From NCBI GenBank assembly GCA_964036045.1, contig OZ038381.1:112394922-112458921 (forward strand): a stretch of 64,000 nt of DNA. The letters are read 5' to 3'. Shown piece after piece: positions 25,832 to 36,630 of the stretch; within the stretch, counting starts at the first letter, position 1; every line of letters begins with the position of its first letter. This DNA is from Eutreptiella sp. 'Long Island Sound 2002' (taxonomy: Eukaryota > Euglenozoa > Euglenophyceae > Eutreptiales > Eutreptiaceae). The translations under genes and the position numbers were made by a program. The notes below the pieces were generated by a model. That model was not told the origin of the DNA, made no database searches, and worked only from the letters and a program-made list of their open reading frames with translations.

Positions 25832-28137
25832 CTAATGTTGATGACTACTGGCAGCGCTCGACGATTGAACACAGATGGCAGAAATAGCATCACAGTCGGA
25901 TGCACTTGGTAAAAATCGAGGGTCAAACTCATTCAGCTCCGAAAGGACAGCCACGGGGGCATCCGAATCATCACTGTGAACAGACACTGCTTCTGGAGGG
26001 GGGGGGTCCGGGTCCCATCCATCATCACCCACAAAATCAGCAGCCCTCAGGTCTGGATCTCTGGCTGCCCCATCAGCGGGGGGGGGGGGTCCTCATCACT
26101 GTCACCGTCGGCATCAGCATTGGGGGCGGCGGGTATCCGGGCAGGGTCCCTTTGCGCAAAAGCGCGTGCTGGCCGGCGTCGCTTGTACCGGTCTGGTGTA
26201 TTACATGCGCGTAACACGTCCTGTGCCTGTGCTACTGTTGTGTCCATATCACCTGGAGGACGTTGTGGCACGTGTCTACCCAGCTCTGTCATCACGTCAG
26301 CATCAACTTTAACAGGTTTAACAAGTGTCTGCAATGTCTTGGCACATAGATCTCGGTAATGCTCTGCAGTGAGCACCGTATCTAGTGCGCAAGGAAAATC
26401 CATCTTGGCAGGATCCCACCTGTCTTGCACGATACTCGACTTCTGACTGGACCAGACCAGGGGGGGTATAACACCAACATCAAATCGCGCCATCAATCTG
26501 GTGAAACGACGATCAACCAGTTGTGGCAATCCCTTGGGAACATTAACGTACCGCACGTCCTTTGGGGTCTGGTCTGCAACGGGAGTGAGTATAAACAGGT
26601 CATGCCCCTGTTGCAACGTACAGTTCCCACGGTGTTGTGCCATTAAGTGCACAACACGGCTTAACAGGGCCTCACACGGTTCCTCACTGTGTGCCACACC
26701 AGGTAAGCGGGCAAACCACGGGGACCACACCAGCCTAGCAACAACACTGGTGCGCACATATTCAACCTTGTCCTCATAACCTAGGGTGAGCCTCAGAAGG
26801 ATGTGTAGGCAACGGCTCAACAATGGCCCTGCAGCGTGCTGCTCTCCCTGTGCAGACCAATGACAATCCCTCACTTGCGACCCAATAATAAACAAGGTTG
26901 GAATGTAACCATATAGCAGTGTTACCAACCCTTGCACCTGTGTAAGAAGTGTGCTGTGATTAGCGTTACCCGGTTGGTGCAAACCCCTTAGAGTCTGTAA
27001 CTTCTGTTCCAAAGGTTGGCGCCACTTGTGGGCCAAGTGCAAGACAACCAGAATCATACGCTCCATATAGATGAGTTTCGGAAAGTTGGGCACTGCAGTG
27101 CCCGAATTGAGTGAACCATAGGAAAAATAGGTAAATAAAGGGAAGAATCTTCTGTAGCACAGGGTTACACAATATTTATATGGGTGCCATGTGCCATACA
27201 CTACCGGGGTACGTGTAATGAACAGGGGCACTTTGTACCGAGCATAGCTGATGCTGTAAACAAGCTTAAGGACACGGTAGTGGATATTTTCGTCGACCAA
27301 CAATGGAAGACGGTGCTGTGTGTGCTGCTGCACCTCCTGGAGCCCGTGAATAATAGAGACAAGGTCGGGGGTAGCGGACACAATTAGGTCTGTGAGAAAA
27401 AAGGGGGTCCAAGCTGGGCTGGTAACATTAGCCCGTCGTATGTCCAAGGGACAACGAACATGTTGAAGGCGGATGGGGTCGTCCATCAACCCTTGCAAGC
27501 CATCAATGAAGTTTTTATGGCTCTGCACCAACAAGTCTGCAGTGTACCCAATCCTCTGCCGCAAGACCGAGAGGCTAGGAAAAGACGGCATAACGTCAAC
27601 TGGTCGTTTCAAGAGTATGATAGCACCAGCTGTACAATTAAGGGACCGGTTCTCATTACCAGGCACAGGCCGGAAGTTACGTCTATAAAAATTATCAAAC
27701 CACAGAACAGCGGGTTTACCTTCCAAGGTCTGCCAAAGACTGGTGCACGCAGTTGCTCCTTGAACTGCAAAGGAGGGTACATTGTAAGAACATTGACCCG
27801 TGTGAGCCAAACACCTACATTGCACACGACTCTTGGGTTGAACACCTACAGCCCTCTTGGCACGTGGACGACACCTCTTGTGTAGAACAGACCATATATT
27901 AAAAATCTCTTGCTCAGCAACACGGAACCATTGGTCCGGCAGACAATTAACGGTCCGCCTGTCCCTTTGTTGGATGTATTCACCAACAGACCGCCTACTT
28001 CTCCACTCCAACCGCAGATCTAACACCCACGTACAAAACACATCGGCACCCTTATCCACACCCACAGCCTCAAACAGATCCTCCTTTGAAGCATATACCT
28101 TCGAACTAAGGAACTGCCGGAAGGGAGCCGCATCCAT
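25832..28137 (-). CDS. E1 gene A: DDE-like transposase candidate
   Basis: Starts at ATG 28137 (CCATGG context, MDAAPFRQFLSSKVYASKED). An open frame upstream to 28302 is probably leader. From the ATG one frame runs about 696 codons to TGA at 26047. Conserved blocks shared with E2 gene A are WFDNFYRRNF (Asp about 148 from the ATG), LLVDENIHYRVLK (Asp about 282), VVYGTWHPYK, RRFFPLFTY, GVAHSEEPCEALL (Glu about 485) and RHVPQRPP. The D, D and E in these blocks are my candidates for a DDE triad. The true C-terminus (PVAVLSELNEFD, matched in E2) lies in another frame after a 12-G run at 26078-26089, ending at TAG 25832. The palindrome 27088-27103 lies within the coding frame. The superfamily is not recognised. 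Confidence 0.72.
27088..27103. repeat. E1 palindrome 7, inside gene A coding sequence
   Basis: Perfect GGGCACTGCAGTGCCC, translated on minus as SGTAVPN between the FFPLFTY and PKLIY blocks. The E2 protein has the same number of residues between these blocks but no palindrome, so here the motif appears to have been accommodated in coding sequence. Confidence 0.85.
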
Positions 28138-28438
28138 GGACAAAAGTCCTGTTCGCAGGCAGCAAAGGTAAGGGGACAAAGAAAACAGAGACACTATCAC
28201 AAAACAAACCTGATGCGGCATAGACCAAAAGCAGCTAGCGAAGATCCAAACAATGTATCCCCCAATGGACGTGGAACGTTCCAAAGCCTGCGTACACTCC
28301 AAGGTGGCAGTCTGACATCCGGCAATATATTTCCAATGAGCAGAGGATGAGTACCAACGTCCGATGATTCATACGTCCTTTGTCAGGTGTTACGCAATGG
28401 GAACCAATAGGAGTGAAATACGGAGTTTTCAATTTTTT

Positions 28439-28695
28439 GGACACTGCAGTGCCCAAAAGTACTGGAAGTCCATTTTCAAGTGCACATTTGGACAGGAATG
28501 GAAGTGATTGGGCAAGGTACATTGTACGTGGCCTTCCGAGTATAACACCGCGGTGCGATGACCCATGGATAACGGGTATGCCAAGTTTTGATGCATGTTG
28601 CTGCAGTATGACATCACCTGTGGAGATGACTACAGAGGTGTACTGGATAACCCACTGAAAAAAGCCATTTCAAATTTTTGGGCACTGCAGTGCCC
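28439..28695. repeat. E1 palindromes 8-9 in the 5' leader
   Basis: 28439-28454 GGACACTGCAGTGCCC (one mismatch) and 28680-28695 GGGCACTGCAGTGCCC (perfect, within a longer dyad AATTTTTGGGC to GCCCAAAAACTTT). They lie between the right terminus and the gene A start, where promoter sequences would be expected. Confidence 0.85.
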
Positions 28696-28890
28696 AAAAA
28701 CTTTAAATGATACAATTTTCAGCCCGGAATAGGGGGTGTATACGTACACCTCTGGAAGCAACAAAAGGCGAGGTTGTTGTATCCCACGATGAAAATCCAC
28801 GTGGGGTTGGCCGAAAAAATGATATGCTTTTTTTAGGTGCAAAAAACAGATGTTGAAATCGCCATGAATCGTGCCTTTTAGCAACGAAGT

Positions 28891-28915
28891 CTACGTGCGT
28901 ATAGAGCCGCCTAAG
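28891..28915 (-). repeat. E1 right terminal inverted repeat
   Basis: CTACGTGCGTATAGAGCCGC then CTAAG, the reverse complement of the left terminus with one mismatch. Confidence 0.93.
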
Positions 28916-28920
28916 ATGTT
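28916..28920 (+). repeat. Target-site duplication ATGTT, right of E1
   Basis: Exact copy of 22390-22394. Confidence 0.9.
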
Positions 28921-30540
28921 CTCGACTAGGCACATTCTTCTCAACATATGCTTGAACATACTAATCGTGCCGACCATTGTTTGGTGAAAACTACAGCGGA
29001 GGGATGTAGGCCCTCGACCCGTCCCACCTGGGGACACTGCACTTATGTAATTTCCTTCGCGAGCTCATACCCTGCATCAAGCACGCGGCCCGGGAAGGTA
29101 CGTGTGTTGTGCGAGTATGCGTTCATCGGGGCGCTTGCCAAATGAACAAGTGCTCTGCGTACGTTCAAAAGGGGTTGCACGATAGTGGATGTCGTGGAAT
29201 TGCCATAGGTGCATTGCCAAATACATGGGGCTATGCCGCAAATCCGTGTGTCATGATTGCTCGGGTATACGGGATCAGAGACCCAAGTAGTGACACCATA
29301 ACAGCAGCAATCATGATGGCCACTGTGCGCAAGGCACATATTAAGAAAAATGTGGTGTAAGCATGGTGTACTATCATGGTATACCGTTTGGGCCTCAAGA
29401 AGGGCAAGCCATGTGGAATCCCAGAGTTGAAAATATGTGTGGTTGGGTTTGTGCAGGTACGTGGACACATAGGTTGCAACCATGTTGGGGACAGAGGTCA
29501 CAAGCGTTGTCCGTCTAGAAACGCGGGCTACAAAAACATCTTTGGCAAGTGCTGTGGAGACAATTACAGGCATTTCGCTACACAGAGGCCACAATGATTC
29601 CCCAAACGCATAGTGCCGATCCTGCCAAATGCACCCCCAAGGAATTTTCTCGAACAATTAGCTCAGTGAAGACATGCAGCGGCATGTTCGTAGCCGTGGT
29701 GAATCCTCAATCCACCCAAGCTGCCGCAAAATGCCGCCCGGACTGGATACAATGTTGACCATGTTGGCTTCATACATTGCCATGATCATCGCCATAAACT
29801 CCGTGAAAAGCTCCCAATAACCACATGGTTTGCACATGTACCAGGTGCACGCTAGTGGCAAGCAATACAAAGCGTAGAGAGTTGTGACTACCCGCATGGG
29901 GAGCAAAATATAAACCCACACACCAAGTTGCCATGACTACTAAACCCAATCATATATAATGCACAACAAGGTAGCAACCCAAAATCTTTACTGCATGGCC
30001 ATTCGGGAGGTGGGTATCCGCCCGTGATCCACCTGCCATTGTGTTAAGAATTTCGCGAAGACCATATATAAAAGTATACACGGCACAAACAAGTCAGACA
30101 AGGGCCTACCATCGGCAACGATGCCGTATAGTGCCTGTGGCGGAAGGAGCACAAAATCCGCATTATGCAAGATCTCCACTGTGTGCCTTGTACGAAGGAT
30201 ATTGTAAAACTGCAGCAAGATGTCCAAATGAGGATCATTCATCCCACAAAAGAGCTAGTACGGGATTAAATCCCGATAAGGGGTAGTGTCAAGGCATCTT
30301 GGAGAGTCACCGGAACATTATGAGGCGTGATGGAAGGCGCATGGAAAACGTCGTAACTAGGCACCAATCGAACAATCCCCCACGCTTGCTCTACAGTGAG
30401 CTGCATCAATGGTTTCAAGTGGCGTTTGTGAAGCTCGTCCGGCCGAGAGCGACAGCCGAGGGTCACCGATGTGTTGGAGCGATCGGCGGAGCCATTAAAA
30501 CCAGCGTATAAAATGGCGTACCTCTGCTCTGTTGCCTGGC
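28921..30540 (-). CDS. Exon-like fragments of an unknown, possibly membrane gene (right of E1)
   Basis: Several minus-strand pieces have protein-like composition: about 30500-30270 (HLKPLMQLTVEQAWGIVRL), 30242-29988 (HTVEILHNADFVLLPPQALY then LFVPCILLYMVFAKFL, a likely membrane segment), 29921-29658 (hydrophobic start, then GYWELFTEFMAMIMAMYEAN), and 29480-29230 (RTVAIMIAAVMVSLLGSLI, a likely membrane segment). No single frame joins them, so introns or decay must be assumed. They share a strand with the pieces left of E1. No family is identified, and some pieces may be chance frames. Confidence 0.3.
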
Positions 30541-30542
30541 AC

Positions 30543-30590
30543 CTACCCTTGGTACACGCTAGAATACCCAATCTCGTTCTAGCCTAGAAC
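30543..30590 (+). repeat. E3 left terminal inverted repeat
   Basis: CTACCCTTGGTACACGCTAG, then AATACCCAATCTCGTTCTAG and CCTAGAAC. It matches the reverse complement of 35884-35931 except for two adjacent bases at positions 22-23. Confidence 0.92.
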
Positions 30591-30850
30591 AGGCTAGAGA
30601 GGCTAGAACGGAAAAAAGAGGGGGATACCCCGCCCGCAGGGGGGGGGGGGGTATGAGGTGTCGAACCTGGACCCCCCTATCCATACTCGGGGGCCCATAC
30701 TTTTTTTTATACAATTTCACTGTTTTCACCTGATTTTGGAGGCCAAAAAATTTTCGTTCTAGCGGCGTTCTAGCGACGTTCTAGCGAGCGTTCTAGAATG
30801 CTGCTAGAACGCCGCTAGAACGGTTCGCTAGAACGCCGCTAGAACGATAT
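30563..30850. repeat. E3 CTAG-palindrome cluster near left end
   Basis: Dense GTTCTAGC, CTAGAACG and GCGGCGTTCTAGCGACG motifs at 30569-30612 and 30752-30847. The second group contains a long dyad around CTAGAATGCTGCTAGAACG. A G-run (30640-30651) and AT-rich sequence lie between the groups. No gene is seen here; it is likely the 3' side of the E3 transcription unit. Confidence 0.8.
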
Positions 30851-31137
30851 ATATCAATGCTCCGCCACTCCTCAAAGAGAAGCTGCCCCGGCTACCATGG
30901 CAAGCCGTGGCCGATCACGGGGTCCCGATGCTAGACCCGACTCACGGAGCGCCGGGTTCCCCCCCCCCACCCCCCGGTTAACCCGGTTAGCCCCCCACCG
31001 CACCCCATAGGTCACTTGGAAGGTCACTTGGCGGGCCGGCGCCGGGTCACTTGGTGGTGGGTCAGCCCGATTAGCCCGGTTAGCCCGATTGGCCCCCTGC
31101 CCCCCCAGGCCTCCAATCGCGAGTCGCGACACGCAGG

Positions 31138-31833
31138 TTACCACTCCTGCGTGGTGGGGGGTTGCCGGGGCTCATCCTTGCTCCCGGCACCACCCTTCTC
31201 ACCCCCAGCCCCCGTGTCCCCTTCCTTCTCACCCCCCTTGTCACCCCCCGCCTCACCCCCCCCCCCCTTGTCACCACCCTCGTCCCCCTCGTCATCCCCG
31301 TCATCCCCGTCGTCCCCGTCGTCCCCGGCCTCCAAGGCCTCCCGGAGGTGGGCCTCCGCCTCCTCCCGGGTGAGGAAGAGGAGGTCCCCCGCCACCCGGA
31401 GGGTGCCCCCCTCTTTCTCCCGCTTCCTCTTCTTCCCCTTCTTCCCCTTCTTCCCCCCCTCCCCCTCCCCATTGGACCCCTGCGACACCACCCACCACTC
31501 CCCCGGGTCCAACTCCCCATCCCAATCCCCCAACACCGTCACTTGGCTGACGGTCCCCCCATTGATCCCCTCCGCCCAAGGGACATACCGGGTGTCCCCC
31601 ACACCCGGCAGATTCCCATAGGGGTCCCGGCCCCTTTCTTGCATAGGGGCGGGCTAGGGTTCGGGGGGGAGGGGTGGCTTTGCCCTTGCCCTTGGCCTGC
31701 GGCTTGGCCTTGGGCTCGGGCTTGGGGGGGCGCCTCTTCTTCGTCGCTACTCTCGAAGTGGCGGGGTTTTTTCTTGGAGGCCTTGGGGGGGGGTTTGGGG
31801 GCCTTGGGGGGGGTGTCTTCACCCCGCTGCTGG

Positions 31834-31872
<39 letters not shown>

Positions 31873-33738
31873 CATCCCCCCCCCCCCCCCCTGGTCCTGC
31901 AACCTTGCCCAGCCCTTGCGCTGCGGGTCCATGCCCCCCGCACTCCTGCCCGATTCCCACCTACCCAAACCCTCCAGCACCGAGAGGGCCCAATTGGGGT
32001 TCGTCCCCAACATCCGGCTCAACTCGGTGACCCCCACGAGGCGCGTCCGCCCTCCACCATCGCGCCACTCCACGCGCACCCTGCGGGGGTCGCCTTAACA
32101 CGTCTGCACGCTGACAACCTGAAGAGACAAACAAAATGCAGAAGCGTTCTGGCGGCGTTCTAGGCAACTCTTCTAGCGGCGTTCTAGCGACGTTTTAGCG
32201 GCGGCGGTACGGTTCGCTAGATCAACGCTCAACGCAATCAACATACCGTGCCTTGGCGGTCCAGGGCGGGGGAGATGGCCCCGAGTGCCTTGGCGAAGGC
32301 GTCCGCGGGGTTGGGGGGGTGCGGCTGTGGCGGGCTTGGGCTTGGGCTTGGGCCTGGTGGCGATTCCGTGCACCGCCCCGGCATACACCCCCCGGTTCGC
32401 CGCCTCGGGGTTGAAACCCCCGAAGTCCATCAGCCCCGACGAGGTCGGCGTCCAAACGCATGCCTTCCCCACCCACTGAACCCCCCCCAAACCCAGCCCC
32501 TGCCAGCAGTGGGCGACGAATCGCCAGTGAGTGCCCCCCCCCTTTTTCCGCTCGGGGATGAATATGTTGGTTTGCGCCAACTCAAACATCTTCACCCCCC
32601 TCTCGGGGGGGGGGGGGCACCTCCCCCCACCGCTTATTCCTCTGCCCCGGCAACTCACGTTGCAATCCCCACGACCCCTCGACCACCCCCAGGCGCAGGG
32701 GCTTGTCCAGGTGGACAACCCCCCCCCCCCGTCCACCCATACCCACCGCCCCATCCCCAACAGCCGGTGGTGCACCCGCACCAATAAAAATCGGAGAGTC
32801 CATACCGGAATCTCCGGGGCGACGAGGAGGGGGGTGTCTAGGTTTGGGGGGTGGGGGCCAGCCAGGACTGCCGGGTCCCATGGCAGGTCCTGGAGGGCCC
32901 CCGCAGCCCTCGACCCCATCAAACCCCTGAGCCAGTCGCTCGCCCCCCCCCCCCCCCCCGCCGGCGCCGCCTCCACCACCTTGGTCTCCTCCTCCTCATC
33001 CTTCACGCTCGCCTCCTCCTCCATCTCGCCATGCACGTCCACCTCCACCACCTCGTCCACCTCCTCGTCCTTCACCCTAGCCACCTCGCCGCCAACTGCC
33101 TCTCGCACTGCCTCACCGCCCGATCGAACCCTCGACCGCCGCCGCCTTCTCGGCCACCTTCGCCTTCGCTTTGCGAAGGTTGGCCTCCGCCCACTCCACC
33201 CTTTCGTCCTCCGCTCCCTCCTCCACGAGGCTGCGCAATTTTACCTCCCAGGCCGAGACTTTCGTCTCCGCCCTTGTCCTGGCCGCCCTAGAGGCGGCGC
33301 GGGAATCCAAGAACCCTTTGAGCACCCCGCGCCACCTCCACCTCTGCCGGTTCCTCCAACGCCGCCGCCCCCTTCCGGGCTACCAATGAGAGGGGGTGGC
33401 GACTGTGGATGTTGGGCTTGGGGTTGGGGCTTGGGCTTGGGCTTGGGCTTGGCGAGGGGGGCTTTGGGGTGCGGGGCCTGCTCCGCCTTCGGCTCCTGGG
33501 CCGCACGCCTGTCCGCCTCCAGAATTTGCGCGATCAGCGCCTGGGTCGCTGCGTTCTGTAGCACAGGAGCGTTCTAGCGGCGTTCTAGGCAACTGTTCTA
33601 GGGGCCTTCTAGCGACAGTCTAGCAGCCGATCGTGCTCCCTACATCAAGACTAGAACGATTCCCTAGATCACCGCTAAAACGCACAGCACGAAATAGACC
33701 TGCCTCACCAGCTCGTCCAACTGCTGCCGCGTAGCCAT
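31138..33738 (-). CDS. E3 gene B: coiled-coil, low-complexity charged protein (frame-broken)
   Basis: Starts at ATG 33738 (MATRQQLDEL). A GT-AG intron (33556-33708) joins to NAATQALIAQILEADRRAAQ and a KPKPKPKP tract. Further blocks are a coiled coil (RTRAETKVSAWEVKLRSLVE, AEANLRKAKAKVAEKAA; 33325-33113), an acidic block (VKDEEVDEVVEVDVHGEMEE), a folded-looking block (THWRFVAHCWQGLGLGGVQW), a second intron (32119-32246), then TRLVGVTELSRMLGTNPNW. A polyserine stretch from a CTG repeat follows, and a tail (EWWVVSQGSNG, lysine-rich, then GDDGDDGDD) ends at 31138. Frames change repeatedly, mostly at long C/G runs, so the exact protein cannot be given. No enzyme domain is recognised. Confidence 0.45.
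31820..31872 (+). repeat. CTG trinucleotide repeat
   Basis: CTGCTGGTGCTG then an uninterrupted CTG run to about 31870, encoding Ser on minus in the frame that fits the neighbouring protein. It is followed by a C homopolymer. Confidence 0.9.
32119..32246 (-). other. E3 gene B intron with CTAG motifs
   Basis: Donor GTATGT (32246) after coding ending ALDRQGT, and acceptor CTCTTCAG (32119). It contains GCGTTCTAGGC, GTTCTAGCGACG and GGTTCGCTAGA motifs. The downstream frame is not certain. Confidence 0.5.
33556..33708 (-). other. E3 gene B intron with CTAG motifs
   Basis: Donor GTGAGG (33708) after MATRQQLDEL and acceptor GCTACAG (33556) before NAATQAL. The 153-bp interval contains GTTCTAGCGGCGTTCTAGGC, GACTAGAACGATTCCCTAG and related motifs. 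Confidence 0.65.
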
Positions 33739-33739
33739 C

Positions 33740-35698
33740 TTGGATTGAAATATTCTGGTTACGGGGAGCCTGCATGTGACCCTGGCCCCTCCTTACCTCC
33801 ATGGCATCCCTGCCCGAGCATGGCACTTGCGACCGTGGCCCCCCATGCACAACCCACGACACGTCAAAGTACGCAAACAACCATGTCATGCACTGCGCTT
33901 GCACATTGGCCTCCCTGTGGATGGCCGGCAATAGACGACCCGACACCTCGTCCACCGGCTCCACCCGACAGCCCCCCCCCCCCCCGGTTGCTGTGCTCGT
34001 TGTGACCATGTTTCAGAAAGCGGTTAATGCTTTCCGAAATGTCACCGGAGAACATAGCCAGGCCGAACGGCTTAATGTTCTGCAACATGGTATCTACATC
34101 CTGCTCAAGGCTTAGTAGATACCATGATGCTGTTCCAGCAGTGCAGTGTCGCCGGAAATCGCGCGCAACAGCAGCACAATTCAAAGGGTTAGGGCCTTGA
34201 TATGTACAATAGAGGGCCTGCAGCAGGTCCCACATGTTCGCCATGGCCTTGTACTTGGCCGTGCTTGGCCTAATGCCGAGGCACTTAGCAATATCCGGCC
34301 ATGCGTAAAAAAAAATTGGCCGTCTCCTCCCCATCTCGGGGGCTGACCCATAAACGCTCCAACCTGCACGCCTCTCCGACAAGAGAACTTGCAGGTCTCG
34401 ACGGAGCGCAGGGGTGACCAACCTAGCCTCCCGATCGACAAACTCCCCCAACAAGCGGCCCATGGCCATTGTCAAGTGCAAAATGCACAAGACTACCCGG
34501 GCACGTGGCAATTTCAAAATGGGCTGCGTACTGCAGTCGGCGGCTTGCAAAGATGGCGCCCCAAGGAGGAAGGCCGTGTAGTTGGCCTCATCACCCTCCA
34601 TGGTCCGGGGGTTAGCACTACCCTCCAAAGTCTTCGTTGCAGCATTCCATATGCCCTCATTGAACATGGAGCCCACTTGGGGGCATGTGGACACCCCGAT
34701 CACCTGTCGCGTCCACGGTTGATCCCCCCCGAGGATCACCTTTGCCTCCTCCTTGGAGGCCACCCATTGGACCAGCCCCGTGTCAATGATCTCTTGAATC
34801 ACCTGAACGTGAGACATGGGTGGTGGTTAATTTCGTTCTAGTCTAGTCCAATCTAGCGTCTAGCGAGCGGTGTTTGAGGCCGACTAGATCAAAACTAGAA
34901 CGAGTGAAAGGCACTAGGTGAGAGGACTACCTCCCAATTGCTCTTCCACAACGTCCCAAGGGTCTCCATGGCCTTGTCATCGCAATTGGCCATGCTCAAC
35001 ACCCAAAGGCCCACAGGGGAGCGGGCCAAGCGGTCGAAGTTGGCCACGGAGATGGTGAGTTGGGTCCAATTGCCCCCGGCCACGGGGTAGGCATCTCCCC
35101 GGACGATGAACGTCAACGGGAAGGTGCGGTTGATTGACCGCACCAAGCCCGGCCGGCAGAGGATGTATGTGACCCATGAGGCGAAGGGCCATGAGATCCC
35201 GGTGGCCTTGGGCAACACCGTGGCAACGGGGTTGTCCAATTGCACCGGGGCGACCAACTCCTTCCAACGGGCTTGGAAAGCCCGCTCGGTACCAATTGGC
35301 CGGGAGTAGGGGCCACTAGGGACGGTGCGGTAATACTCCAACTTACGGAGCGTGTAGAGCTCCGAGAGGGTCCTCCACGAGGACTTGGGGGCCCTCATGT
35401 GGAGCACTAGTTCACACATGGCGGTGGGGGGACGTAGGGAGGCGGCGTATGCCTAAACGGCGGCCTTGCATGCCTCACCCGTGGTTTGGGTAGAAGTGGC
35501 GGAGTTCACATGTTGGACGGCGTTGTTGAATTGCCGCCGTGCTAGGGGGCATGATAGCGCCCACGTGGCCAAGTAATGGCCCACCCGCTCATCCTTGAGG
35601 TTTGAGGCCCCACTCAACTCCCATAGTGCCTTGGACAAGAGGGAAGTATCCTTCCCGGGTGAGGAGGGAGCAAGGGGGGTAGTGGCGGGGCGTTTCAT
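33740..35698 (-). CDS. E3 gene A: transposase-like protein (interrupted)
   Basis: Starts at ATG 35698 (MKRPATTPLAPSSPGKDTSL). The frame is cut by TAG 35453-35455 (one C-to-T from CAG) and resumes as AYAASLRPPTAMCELVLHMR. Exon 1 ends LGTLWKSNWE. A 128-bp GT-AG intron (34803-34930) joins in phase to VIQEIIDTGLVQWVASKEEA. Transposase-like features follow: VILGGDQPWTRQ (Asp at about 34724), LHLTMAMGRLLGEF (His at about 34478) and FSGDISESINRFLKHGHNEH (Glu at about 34034), a pattern reminiscent of RNase H-fold DDE transposases with GDQ and late Glu-Asn motifs. A 14-C run at 33972-33985 shifts frame into EVSGRLLPAIHREANVQ and WLFAYFDVSWVVHGG. The 3' end is near 33790, where a GT donor-like site follows AMEV. 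Family assignment is tentative. Confidence 0.6.
34803..34930 (-). other. E3 gene A intron with CTAG motifs
   Basis: Donor GTAGTC at 34930 and acceptor GTTCAG at 34803. Splicing is in phase 0 and restores one reading frame from WKSNWE to VIQEII. Contains CGTTCTAGTTTTGATCTAG and CTAGACTAGAACG. Confidence 0.7.
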
Positions 35699-35829
35699 TG
35701 CAAAGAAATGTGCAATATCTAAGCGGGAAAGAAGGAAGCATGGAACAATGCACTACGGACAATAGCAAGCAACCATGCGCGCACGCACGCACGCACGGAA
35801 CAATGAAGAAATTGGGATATGTTGGTAGA

Positions 35830-35931
35830 CATTATATCGTTCTAGTATTGATCTAATCTAGGCTAGAACGTTCTAGCTAGAGCGTTCTAGGCTAGAACGA
35901 GATTGGGTTCTCTAGCGTGTACCAAGGGTAG
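35830..35931 (-). repeat. E3 right terminal inverted repeat and CTAG cluster
   Basis: The TIR proper is 35884-35931. Just inside it, 35838-35884 carries CGTTCTAGTATTGATCTAAT, GGCTAGAACGTTCTAGC and GAGCGTTCTAG. It lies upstream of the gene A start. Confidence 0.88.
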
Positions 35932-36580
35932 ACCCTAAGGATGGCATCACACTTCCTATTCCACCATAGTGCTCCATGCAGGGTTAGTGCATTAGTGTCA
36001 ATGCACTAGGCAAACCCGAGCTCCTGGCAAAGGTATGGAACGCCAGCAATGTGCTCAAGGTTGGACCAATGCCATTGGTGAGTTAATAAGAGAGGTGATA
36101 AGGTAAGGCCGCATGCATCACACCTTGGTGCAAAACATCAAAAGGGAATGGTCGCAAACATGGAGGAGCATTCAACCGGCAAATGCTCGCCTGGGGATGA
36201 ATTGTGTTGACGTGACATCACTACCGGTATCCCGGGGGGGGGGGGGATGGAATCTACAGCTGGCATGCCATGGTTTTGACGGCGGCATATTTTTACACAA
36301 AGATAAGACCACAAAAACAAGGAGGTGGTCATAAGGGAAAGAGGAGGACACATGCAAGTGTGCCCAGGGAAGGGGCGACGAGGTGTTGAACAAAATGTGA
36401 TCCAAAATGGAAATCCACCCCTAACATCCAATCTACATGAGGCCAGGTGCGTTCCAATCTACATGAGGCCACGTGCGTTTGGCATTGCCGTGAAAACCTT
36501 GGCAACTAGCTAGAACTAGTGAAATAAGTCAACAATATCGGCATGGGCACGAGGAAGACCTGGAGCCAAGCCCGGGTGTT
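35932..36580. other. Spacer between E3 and E4
   Basis: About 650 bp with no supported gene. It contains a G run at 36234-36246, a direct repeat CAATCTACATGAGGCCA/CGTGCGTT around 36430-36480, and an ACTAGCTAGAACTAGT dyad at 36508. Confidence 0.6.
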
Positions 36581-36630
36581 TATGTACCCTTTGCGAATTG
36601 CCGTTAAGGGAACTTCTGAATGAGAGAGCG
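36581..36630 (+). repeat. E4 left terminal inverted repeat (imperfect)
   Basis: TATGTACCCTTTGCGAATTG followed by CCGTTAAGGGAACTTCTGAA and TGAGAG. It pairs with 41293-41330 apart from a gap of about 10 bp. Confidence 0.6.

Larger units (their letters stand above)
22395..28915 (-). mobile_element. E1: 6.5-kb TIR DNA transposon
   Basis: Bounded by inverted termini CTTAGGCGGCTCTATACGCA and flanked by the 5-bp duplication ATGTT. The TIR is about 25 bp with one mismatch. Its two genes run on minus: gene A (transposase candidate, 28137-25832) then gene B (25802-23159). Nine copies of the palindrome GGGCACTGCAGTGCCC or close variants lie inside and none were noticed outside. It is related to E2 by termini, TSD length, both proteins and palindrome core. 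Internal frame breaks suggest it is no longer autonomous, unless the homopolymer lengths are wrong. The superfamily is not recognised. Confidence 0.92.
30543..35931 (-). mobile_element. E3: 5.4-kb TIR DNA transposon
   Basis: Bounded by 48-bp TIRs with only two mismatches, starting CTACCCTTGGTACACGCTAG. Inside are a minus-strand transposase-like gene (35698 to about 33740) and a coiled-coil, charged-protein gene (33738 to about 31138). Clusters of CTAGAACG, GTTCTAG and CGTTCTAGCG occupy the termini and the introns. No clean target duplication is visible: left flank GGCAC, right flank ACCCT. Confidence 0.85.

Noticed and set aside
31301-31960. Polyserine/polyproline frame as a separate gene
   Set aside because: Best explained as the low-complexity C-terminal part of E3 gene B. 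Alternative frames come from the CTG repeat and C runs.
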